Below are positions 1 to 5,454 of a stretch of 5,454 nt of DNA, in pieces. The stretch comes from Planctomycetota bacterium. GTDB lineage: Bacteria > Planctomycetota > UBA1135 > GCA-002686595. The notes below the pieces were generated by a model. It was not told the origin of the DNA and did not search any database. It saw only the letters and a program-made list of their open reading frames with translations. The translations under genes were made by a program, and so were the position numbers. How positions within the stretch are numbered: position 1 is the first letter of the stretch; every line of letters starts with the position of its first letter. The stretch is taken from positions 1-5,454 of the forward strand of contig JAJDES010000468.1 of assembly GCA_029259675.1 (NCBI GenBank), in the 5' to 3' direction.

Positions 1-1789
1 GGTTGGCGGCGGCGCAATCGCGTAGTTGGGCCGGGTCCCGGCGCAAATGGTAAAGCTCGAGAGCACCGGCTTTAGATTGCAGGAAGCGAGTCAGATCGCG
101 ATCCTTTAGGCCCAGAATCGCTGCGTGCTCAAGTGTGCGCATGGAAACTTGAGCGCCGTGACTGTGCTCGATAAACAACTCTTCCGTGGGCGGCTCTGGC
201 ACCGCCCCCGTGCTCGAGGGTCGCATGCTGCGACCGCGAATCGGGTGGGTGATGGGCAAGTCCAAGTAGTCGAAAAGCGTTGGATAAATGTCCAAGGTGC
301 TGCACATCGCTTCGACGCGTTGGCCCTCGACTCCACCGGGGGGGTGGAAAATCCAAGGCACGTGGGTGACTTCATCGTAGAGGCCGCGGTGTGCACTGTG
401 GACGCCGTGCTCCCCAAGGGATTCGCCATGGTCGGCCACTACCGTTAACGCAGCGTTGGGGAGGATCCCCAGTTGACGACAGAGATCAAACACCTGCCCA
501 AGTTGATCGTCTATGTAAGTGACTTCGCCCGCGTATTGAGGTTTGGTGTATTCGTCCAGCTCAAGCACCTGATACCACGTGGGCAATGCCGGCTCGAGTG
601 CGATCATGCGGCCGGGCCCGCGGCGCGCCAAGTAGAGCGTGTTGTAGGGGAAGGGGGCCGAGTACGGGCTGTGCGCATCGTAGTAGTGCACCCAAACGAA
701 AAAGTCCTCGTTCCTGTGCTCGGCCAGCCAAGGGAGTAAATCCGCATTGACGTCTTCGGCGCGACGTTGCTTGCCATCGCAGGGAAAAAACTCATCGAAC
801 AAAAGGTCGAAGTCGGTCATGCCCGGCTCGAAATTTTTGGAACCCACAAAGGCCGCGGTGCGCATCCCACGCCCTGCGAATTCAGCGACCATGGTCGGTA
901 TTCCCTTTGGAAAGCGTGTGATGTTGTCGCGCAGCTGGTGATCCTTGAGGTGTAGGGAGGTCAGTATCGAAGCGTGAGAAGGATTGGTGATATTGGTTAC
1001 CGAATAGCAATCTTCGTACAGAATCGACTCGGTCGCCAATTGATCGAGATTGGGCGACTGAACTTGCTTGTTGCCATAGGCGCCGAGGTGATCGGCGCGC
1101 AAGGTATCGACGGTGATCAAGATGACCTGCGTGGTTTGGTCCGTGCGTCCTTGAACCGTTTTTTGCAGGGACAATTGCGGCCTGAGGATCAAAAAAGCTT
1201 CCTGCTCGCTCAACGTTGAGGAACCCGTGTCGCGCAGGGTCCATTCGATGCCGTGCACCGGGAAGCTCGGTTTTACGCTTGTTTCGACCGGAACCCAGCG
1301 CTGACCGCGTTGGACACTTAATTCCAAGTCGAAAGTGAACTCCTCGCGTTCACCGGCGGCACCGGTTGTTATCAAGTCAACGCGCAGAGTGGATTTGTTC
1401 TCCAGAATTGGCCGGCGCTGGGGTCGCAATTCAAAGCGCACTCCAAAGGAGGTCGCGGGCAGCTGAACATCGAAACCCATGGGTTCACCGAGTCGCTGAG
1501 CGTAAACATCATTGGTGTGCTCCTCATCGCGGGCCTTGATGAGCGCATGTTTGAGGGACGCCTCGGTCGGCTGCATTTGCGTTGCGAGCCTGGGGGGGGG
1601 CAAGCGTTCGGGCAAGGCCAGCTCGACTTCGGAAGCAGATCCCGAGCAAGCGGCAATCAGGCCACAGGCGACCGTTGCGAGCAGCCCTTGAGCCAGGAAG
1701 CGGATTGGGCACTGGAGCGGTCGCCTCCAAAATCGGTGCAGCAAGGATCCCAGTCTCCCAAGCAATTGCCCAATTGGCTCGGAGGGCAT
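1..1789 (-). CDS. Sulfatase / alkaline-phosphatase superfamily lipoprotein with N-terminal extension, 3'-partial
   Basis: The frame is open from the start to base 1 (596 codons visible), and the stop lies outside the window. The N-terminus has a basic stretch (RFWRR, residues 19-23), a hydrophobic core and a lipobox ending LIAAC (Cys48), which predicts a lipoprotein exported across the inner membrane. A Pro-rich linker follows, then a beta-rich region (about 95-195) and the sulfatase-fold domain from about 220. Visible motifs are ITVDTLRADHLGAYG (metal Asp228), TNPSHASILT (268-277), WVHYYDAHSPY (366-376), ADHGESLGEH (Asp453, His454) and DIYPTLFDYL (500-509). The ending ELYHLRRDP is typical just before the C-terminus, so few residues are probably missing. 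Thr268 sits where true sulfatases have Cys/Ser that becomes formylglycine, so a Thr-nucleophile phosphoesterase or phosphotransferase is as likely as a sulfatase. Start choice: ATG 1789 puts 47 residues before Cys48. ATG 1894 gives a longer form after an in-frame stop, and TTG 1744 a shorter one. None has a clear ribosome site. Family assignment is strong; substrate is unknown. Confidence 0.93.
   Translation of the reverse strand, partial: MPSEPIGQLLGRLGSLLHRFWRRPLQCPIRFLAQGLLATVACGLIAACSGSASEVELALPERLPPPRLATQMQPTEASLKHALIKARDEEHTNDVYAQRLGEPMGFDVQLPATSFGVRFELRPQRRPILENKSTLRVDLITTGAAGEREEFTFDLELSVQRGQRWVPVETSVKPSFPVHGIEWTLRDTGSSTLSEQEAFLILRPQLSLQKTVQGRTDQTTQVILITVDTLRADHLGAYGNKQVQSPNLDQLATESILYEDCYSVTNITNPSHASILTSLHLKDHQLRDNITRFPKGIPTMVAEFAGRGMRTAAFVGSKNFEPGMTDFDLLFDEFFPCDGKQRRAEDVNADLLPWLAEHRNEDFFVWVHYYDAHSPYSAPFPYNTLYLARRGPGRMIALEPALPTWYQVLELDEYTKPQYAGEVTYIDDQLGQVFDLCRQLGILPNAALTVVADHGESLGEHGVHSAHRGLYDEVTHVPWIFHPPGGVEGQRVEAMCSTLDIYPTLFDYLDLPITHPIRGRSMRPSSTGAVPEPPTEELFIEHSHGAQVSMRTLEHAAILGLKDRDLTRFLQSKAGALELYHLRRDPAQLRDCAAAN
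1592..1600. repeat. Homopolymer of nine G (nine C on the coding strand) inside the lipoprotein gene
   Basis: An uninterrupted run of nine G on the plus strand is read on the minus strand as three consecutive CCC proline codons (residues 65-67), in the linker between the lipobox Cys and the N-terminal domain. Lipobox and domain are in the same frame as given, so the gene is intact at this length. A one-base change would frameshift everything after residue 67. Runs of this length are known slippage sites in other bacteria; whether it varies here is unknown. Confidence 0.9.
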
Positions 1790-2092
1790 GGGCCGGGCCG
1801 TCGATCGTGACGACTTTGTGCCCAACGTTTCCACCGGCCGGGTAGCACCCTGCAAGGCAAGCGAGTTGGTCGAATCCGGGCCTGGCTGTTCCATGGTCGC
1901 CGATCAGTTTAGCGGGGACCGTCTGCAATGGCCCGCGCCAAGGATCCGAGTCCGGGGCTTGGCGAAGTTGGGCGCAGCGGGGATTTGGCCGAGTCCGGCG
2001 GGAACCAAATGGCTTCATGCTGGGGCGGAGGGTGGGCTTTGCTAACGTGGCACCCTTGCGACTGTGCCCATCGGGTGCGAGCCCCAACGCTC
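1790..2092. promoter_or_regulatory. Divergent intergenic region between the two outward-facing genes
   Basis: About 300 bases separate the ATG at 1789 (minus) from the ATG at 2093 (plus); the gap shrinks to 198 bases if the upstream ATG at 1894 is used. Promoters for both genes are expected here because the genes diverge. I found no convincing -35/-10 pair on either strand and no Shine-Dalgarno sequence before any candidate start. The region is GC-rich. It contains a perfect 10-bp direct repeat (1946-1955 and 1989-1998), a related copy at 1871-1879, and a weak 6-bp inverted repeat (2050-2055 with 2073-2078). Reading frames that cross it give Arg/Pro/Gly-rich translations with no recognisable domain, so I treat it as non-coding. 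Confidence 0.5.
1946..1998. repeat. Pair of 10-bp direct repeats CCGAGTCCGG in the divergent promoter region
   Basis: CCGAGTCCGG occurs at 1946-1955 and again at 1989-1998, with starts 43 bases apart (about four helical turns). A 9-base relative, CGAATCCGG, lies at 1871-1879. The location between divergent genes would suit operator half-sites, but the repeat is short and GC-rich and could be chance. No regulator gene is visible in the window. Confidence 0.35.
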
Positions 2093-3241
2093 ATGAGTGA
2101 TCCCCAAGTTGATACCGAGCTCCGATCGAATCGTCCCCAAGCACCGGGCTCTTCGGGGAGCGGACGCCGAGCCCTGTGGGTCTCCGCAATTAGTTTTTGC
2201 GTGGCGCTTGTGGCGTTGGAACTTGTCGCTCGTTTCGGGCTCGGTTCGTTGCTCAAGCCCGGATTGGGTGAGAATCAGCGCAAACTCGATCACTTCCAAA
2301 GCTTTGTTTGGAACCGAGGTCACCATTGGTACGCGCCGCGGGCCTTCGTGGGCTACGGGCTCAAGCTGGATGCCAAGGGCGTCAATTCGCGCGGGTTCCG
2401 CGACTTGGAGGTTGCCACCCAGCGCAAGCCGGGGGTGCCGCGCATCGCTTGCTTGGGGGGCTCCACCACCGAAGGCGAAGATGAAGGCCGGACAGGTGCT
2501 TTCCCGCACTTGTTGCAGGAAATTTTGAGCCAGAGACTCGGCGGTCCGGTGGAAGTGATGAACTTCGGCATTTCGGGCTGGACCAGTGCCGAATCGATGG
2601 TCAATTACTTCCTAAACGTTCAGGATTTCGAACCTGACGTCGTCATCGTGCACCATGCGGTCAACGATGTGCGCCCGCGGCTCTGGCCGAATTACCGCAC
2701 GGACTACGCTCACTTCCGGCGCCCCTGGACGGAGCCTAGTTACGGTGCCGTGGGTCGCTTCCTGATTCGCAGCAGCGTGCTTGTGGCCGCGCTCGAATTG
2801 AAGCGACATGCGGACTTCACGCTCAACGCTTTGGTGGGGGTGCCCTTGGAAGACACCGCGCGTCAAATGGAGCAGTCGCAACTATTGCCCGAAACAACCC
2901 GTGCCTTTCGTCGCAACATCGAATCGATAGCGGCCCATGTTGAAGCGGTGGGGGGCAAGGCGCTGCTTGCGACCATGCCTGCCTCGCCCTTCGATAAGCA
3001 CTATCCAGGCGTCGTCGGTGAGCGTATTCGTCCGGGCTTGCGCGAGCACAACGAGATCCTGCGCAATTTGGCGCAAGCTGAGGGCTGGGCGCTGGTGGAC
3101 CTCGAGCGGAAATTCCAGGCGCGCGAAGCTGAGCTATCCAAGCACTTCAAGGATCACGTGCACGTGACCCGCGCCGGCAACCGAGTCAAAGCCGAGATGA
3201 TCTCGGATCGTTTGGCGCAGGGACTCTTGCCCGCCGACTGA
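2093..3241 (+). CDS. Membrane-anchored SGNH/GDSL-family hydrolase or acyltransferase
   Basis: This encodes a 382-residue protein. The first 26 residues are polar and basic (four Arg), followed by one hydrophobic segment (about 27-50). This predicts an N-in, C-out inner-membrane anchor with the catalytic domain outside. All SGNH blocks are present: LGGSTTEG with nucleophile Ser124; NFGISGWTS with oxyanion Gly162; HHAVNDVRP with Asn191; and DHVHVTRAGN with Asp354 and His357. The GGST form of the GDSx block is common in envelope-associated members. Known activities in the superfamily include ester hydrolysis, deacetylation and O-acyl transfer on glycans; the exact substrate cannot be read here. 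The frame extends upstream to 1928, but those 55 residues are low in conserved character, and the ATG at 2093 begins just before the anchor, so it was chosen. No ribosome site is evident. The gene stands alone on this strand: divergent from the left lipoprotein gene and convergent, 30 bases away, with the right one. Confidence 0.92.
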   Translation: MSDPQVDTELRSNRPQAPGSSGSGRRALWVSAISFCVALVALELVARFGLGSLLKPGLGENQRKLDHFQSFVWNRGHHWYAPRAFVGYGLKLDAKGVNSRGFRDLEVATQRKPGVPRIACLGGSTTEGEDEGRTGAFPHLLQEILSQRLGGPVEVMNFGISGWTSAESMVNYFLNVQDFEPDVVIVHHAVNDVRPRLWPNYRTDYAHFRRPWTEPSYGAVGRFLIRSSVLVAALELKRHADFTLNALVGVPLEDTARQMEQSQLLPETTRAFRRNIESIAAHVEAVGGKALLATMPASPFDKHYPGVVGERIRPGLREHNEILRNLAQAEGWALVDLERKFQAREAELSKHFKDHVHVTRAGNRVKAEMISDRLAQGLLPAD

Positions 3242-3271
3242 ATTGCCGCGCCCGGGGTATGAACTCGGCAG

Positions 3272-4717
3272 TTACTCAAACTCGGCGCTGGAATAGCCGA
3301 GCGAATCAAGCCATCCCTTTTGCGTGGCATTCAAGCTAATCGGGGCACTTTGTACGGCAGGCTCTTGCTGCTCAAATTCCCGCAAAGCCTTCACCACTTG
3401 GGCGGAGGATTCGTCAGTTTCAGAATCTATTGGATGCTCTTCGCTAGGATCACGACTGAGGTCGTATAGCCGCAGCTTTCCGGCAGGGTTCAGTACCGCT
3501 TTCCATTTTGCGCCTGTTGCTGCAATCTCGCGTCGCATGGATATCGGTGGGTAAGTTTCGGATATGGCTACGCCGCCGCTGCCATCTAGGGGTCCGAATA
3601 GATCGATCCCCTGGGTTGGGGTCGGTGCCTTCAAATCAAAGAGATTCAATAAGGTGGGAAACAAATCGACGTGACTGGCCACGCGCTGGTCGATCTGAGC
3701 GGATTTTCCAGGAACGCGAATCCAGAGGGGGACCTTGAGCACCTCGTGGCCGAGATTGTTGCCGTGGGTAAACCATTGGCGCTGCTCGCCCAAACTCTCA
3801 CCGTGGGTGCCTACAATGCAAATGGCGGTTTGCTCGTATTGATCCGTAGCTTTGAGCGCGTCAACCAATTCCGTTGCGAACCAATCTCCCGCAAGGAAGC
3901 GCGCATGGTAGTCACGCATGTAAGCATCGTGACCAAGGATGCCTTGTCGCTGTTGGTAAAGCGGTAGTTTTCCGGGTGAGCGGTTGTCGCCGGCTAGGGC
4001 CATTTGACGTGCATTGCCAACAGCCTCCGCTTCCACCATTCGCGAAAGAATGACAATGCCGCCGAAGGCATTGTCCCATTCCGAATTCGGCCCGTGGGGA
4101 CCATTGAGATGCACCCAGAGGAACCATCCCGGCGGACCTTGCTCGGCTTTGGATTGCAAGTAATGGCGGGCGCGTTCGGCAGTGGTGTAGTCCTCGCGAC
4201 GATTCCGGCGCGGTGCGTCGTAGCTATCAAAGCCGCGACCTATTCCCGTTTGGTCTCCCAGGCTAAAGGGCCCGACGATGCCCTTGGTCTCGAACCCCGC
4301 AGACCCAAATACCTCGGCTAGTGTGGGGACGTTATCGGGAAGGGGGCGCGTGGGGCTTGGGTAGCCCAGGGCGCGGGGGTGTTGACCGGTCAGTACGGCG
4401 GCCGCAGCTGGAAGCGTTGAAGGGGATGAAGCGATCGCGCTTTGGAAGTCGGTTGAGCGCTTTCGAAAGGAATCCAGTGCGAGCGGTTTGCGAAACAGGG
4501 TCTCTGCCTGCTCAAGACGGTCGGGCCGCATGGAATCGATGGTAATGAGCAGCAGGTTGCGAGCTTTGACGGGTTCCGAATTTTCCGAACAACCCGTGAC
4601 TGCCAGTAGGCAAGTGACAGCCATAAGACCTAGCCACTTGTTTGCGCTATTGACGGCCATGGCGCAGTTGCACTTGTGCTCTTGCCGGCTGAATCGAAAC
4701 TTCCCTTGCATGGCCAT
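3272..4717 (-). CDS. Sulfatase-superfamily lipoprotein with degenerate active site (probable pseudoenzyme)
   Basis: This encodes a 481-residue protein, complete in the window. A lipoprotein signal ends at LLAVTGC (Cys43), predicting an exported, lipid-anchored protein. The sulfatase fold is recognisable throughout: LLITIDSMRPDRL (metal Asp61), STLPAAAAVLTG (100-111), WFLWVHLNGPHGP (198-210), IVGTHGESLGE (301-311), HGNNLGHEVLKVPLWI (318-333), HVDLFPTLLNLFDL (349-362), and a C-terminal RLYDLSRDPSEEH (416-428). Two sites are unusual: the DHGE metal motif reads THGE (Thr304), and the residues after Thr101 are Pro-Ala-Ala-Ala instead of Pro-Ser-His/Arg-Ala. There is no frameshift or stop, and downstream motifs are well kept, so the gene looks maintained rather than decayed. 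Start: ATG 4717 overlaps the upstream stop as TAATG, which favours coupling. ATG 4660 (residue 20) would give a more usual 23-residue signal before the Cys. I retain 4717 with doubt. It is probably co-transcribed with the upstream membrane-protein gene. The substrate is unknown. Confidence 0.93.
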   Translation of the reverse strand: MAMQGKFRFSRQEHKCNCAMAVNSANKWLGLMAVTCLLAVTGCSENSEPVKARNLLLITIDSMRPDRLEQAETLFRKPLALDSFRKRSTDFQSAIASSPSTLPAAAAVLTGQHPRALGYPSPTRPLPDNVPTLAEVFGSAGFETKGIVGPFSLGDQTGIGRGFDSYDAPRRNRREDYTTAERARHYLQSKAEQGPPGWFLWVHLNGPHGPNSEWDNAFGGIVILSRMVEAEAVGNARQMALAGDNRSPGKLPLYQQRQGILGHDAYMRDYHARFLAGDWFATELVDALKATDQYEQTAICIVGTHGESLGEQRQWFTHGNNLGHEVLKVPLWIRVPGKSAQIDQRVASHVDLFPTLLNLFDLKAPTPTQGIDLFGPLDGSGGVAISETYPPISMRREIAATGAKWKAVLNPAGKLRLYDLSRDPSEEHPIDSETDESSAQVVKALREFEQQEPAVQSAPISLNATQKGWLDSLGYSSAEFE

Positions 4718-4719
4718 TA
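4715..4719 (-). other. TAATG stop/start overlap linking two minus-strand genes
   Basis: On the minus strand the stop TAA (4719-4717) of the membrane-protein gene shares its last A with the ATG (4717-4715) of the lipoprotein gene. Such one-base overlaps are typical of co-transcribed, translationally coupled genes, so the two products probably act together. The coupling is lost if the lipoprotein really starts at ATG 4660. Confidence 0.7.
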
Positions 4720-5454
4720 GCGCCTGTTTCTCACTCCAACTTGTGCGCCCATTTCATCCAGTAGGGGCACATCCGGGCGCTTGTAAATGGTCACCGGCGG
4801 GTAAATCCCGCGCATAGCCAACAAGGTCGGACCGATCTCGGGGGTTTGGTAAAAGTGAATCAAGGGGTCGGGGCGGTTCTGCCAGCGGGTATCCGGATAA
4901 TCGGGCAGGACGATCGGGACGTAGCGATTGCTTGTGCAGAACTGATCCAAGCGGTTGACGAAAGTGCCGGCGCGGTTGGCGCGATGGATGATCCACTCCG
5001 GCTTGCCGTCGTAAGGAATGCCCTGCAAACCGCCGCGAATCGTGGCGTCGACGTAAAAAAGAAGCGGGAGGTCACCGTAGTCAATGAAGACCGTTTGTTC
5101 CGGAGTGGTATTGCGTTGCAGAAATTCGGAAATGCCGCGCAGGGGACCTTTGAATTCGTGGTGGATCTCGTGCCAGAAATCAAAAAACTCGTGTCGGAAG
5201 CTGAGGAAGGTAACCAGCGGGTGCTTCACGGAAGCTTGATTCATATAGCCCTGTTGGCCGGAAGAATCGCGAACCAATTTGATGATCGCATTCTGCGAGG
5301 CCATGGGGAGCACACTGGTGAACATGGTCAAGGGGACCAGCAGCAAACTTCCCCGCGCGGCGAAAGCACCGAAGCGTTGCCCAAGTCCGGCACTCAACCA
5401 GGCGATCAAAAGGGCACTAATCAGCACAAAAAGCGGAAAGACATTGATTGTGTA
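4717..5454 (-). CDS. C-terminal part of a multi-pass membrane protein, possibly a GT-C (PMT/ArnT-like) glycosyltransferase, 5'-partial
   Basis: The frame is open to the right edge of the window, so the true start is outside; 245 residues and the stop are visible. The visible part opens with a hydrophobic segment (INVFPLFVLISALLIAWLSA, about 3-22) and then a second one (SLLLVPLTMFTSVLPMA, about 36-52). About 190 soluble residues follow, with no further membrane segment. The soluble tail contains ISEFLQRNTTPEQTVFIDYG, LPLLFYVDATIRGG and VPIVLPDYPDTRWQ. This pattern, membrane helices followed by an extracytoplasmic domain with 'expose value and lookup' strands such as TVFIDYG and LLFYV, resembles the tail of lipid-linked-sugar glycosyltransferases. 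The catalytic N-terminal loop that would prove this is not in the window. A GTG at 5427 could serve as a start, but it falls inside a hydrophobic stretch that continues upstream, so it is unlikely. It is coupled to the downstream lipoprotein gene by TAATG. Gene call is firm; function is tentative. Confidence 0.7.
   Translation of the reverse strand, partial: YTINVFPLFVLISALLIAWLSAGLGQRFGAFAARGSLLLVPLTMFTSVLPMASQNAIIKLVRDSSGQQGYMNQASVKHPLVTFLSFRHEFFDFWHEIHHEFKGPLRGISEFLQRNTTPEQTVFIDYGDLPLLFYVDATIRGGLQGIPYDGKPEWIIHRANRAGTFVNRLDQFCTSNRYVPIVLPDYPDTRWQNRPDPLIHFYQTPEIGPTLLAMRGIYPPVTIYKRPDVPLLDEMGAQVGVRNRR

Noticed and set aside
882..1244. 120-codon minus-strand reading frame inside the left sulfatase-like gene
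   Set aside because: It is an alternate frame of the region encoding ITVDTLRADHLGAYG and the nucleophile loop; the sulfatase frame is open throughout.
1..1789. Possibility that the left sulfatase-like gene is broken into fragments
   Set aside because: Translating the minus strand codon by codon from 1789 to 2 gave one uninterrupted frame with all expected motifs in order; it only looks fragmented because it has no stop inside the window.
2050..2078. Inverted repeat GCACCC/GGGTGC just upstream of the SGNH start
   Set aside because: Six-base GC-rich arms around a 17-base loop are expected by chance at this composition, and there is no supporting promoter or leader feature.
1524..2087. 187-codon minus-strand reading frame across the left intergenic region
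   Set aside because: It overlaps the lipoprotein gene in another frame and is Arg/Pro/Ala-rich without a recognisable motif. The competing frame carries a lipobox and clear sulfatase motifs.
1928..2092. Upstream in-frame extension of the SGNH gene (55 residues from an ATG at 1928)
   Set aside because: The added residues are Gly/Trp/Cys-rich with no family resemblance, and the membrane anchor follows naturally after the ATG at 2093. The extension also covers the direct repeats in the divergent region.
3242..3271. Possible bidirectional terminator between the convergent genes
   Set aside because: Only a 5-bp TGCCG/CGGCA stem with a 17-base loop and no T-run on either side; too weak to call.

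Overview
This window is a bacterial chromosomal segment with four genes. Two run off the edges, at base 1 and base 5454. All four appear to act at the cell envelope. Base composition is moderately GC-rich, and no start codon has a clear Shine-Dalgarno sequence. Lipoprotein 'sulfatases' with a long N-terminal extension, next to an SGNH hydrolase and a polytopic membrane protein, fit Planctomycetota or a similar environmental Gram-negative lineage. That placement is an inference, because there is no rRNA or other marker gene here.

Layout from left to right: (1) On the minus strand, from about 1789 to beyond base 1, lies a predicted lipoprotein of the sulfatase / alkaline phosphatase superfamily, with its extreme C-terminus missing. 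Its reading frame is open across the whole left third of the window. (2) About 300 bases form a divergent intergenic region containing a 10-bp direct repeat. (3) On the plus strand, 2093-3241 encodes a membrane-anchored SGNH/GDSL hydrolase with a complete catalytic set. (4) Convergent with it, on the minus strand, 3272-4717 encodes a second sulfatase-superfamily lipoprotein. It has replacements at key active-site positions. (5) Immediately upstream of that gene, sharing one base in a TAATG junction, is the C-terminal part of a multi-pass membrane protein (4717-5454). It resembles the tail of a GT-C type glycosyltransferase.

The genes may together make and modify a cell-surface or exported glycan. 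In this reading the membrane protein would transfer sugar, and the SGNH enzyme would add or remove acyl groups. The intact sulfatase-fold protein would transfer or hydrolyse a phospho- or sulfo-ester outside the inner membrane. The second sulfatase-fold protein may have a non-catalytic role. This pathway is inferred only from gene families and proximity.

The most notable points are these. Both sulfatase-family proteins carry threonine where formylglycine-dependent sulfatases have Cys/Ser. The second has also lost the Asp of the metal-binding DHGE motif, so it looks like a pseudoenzyme. A run of nine C (coding strand) sits in frame just after the lipoprotein signal of the first. No RNA genes, insertion sequences, CRISPR arrays or convincing terminators were seen.
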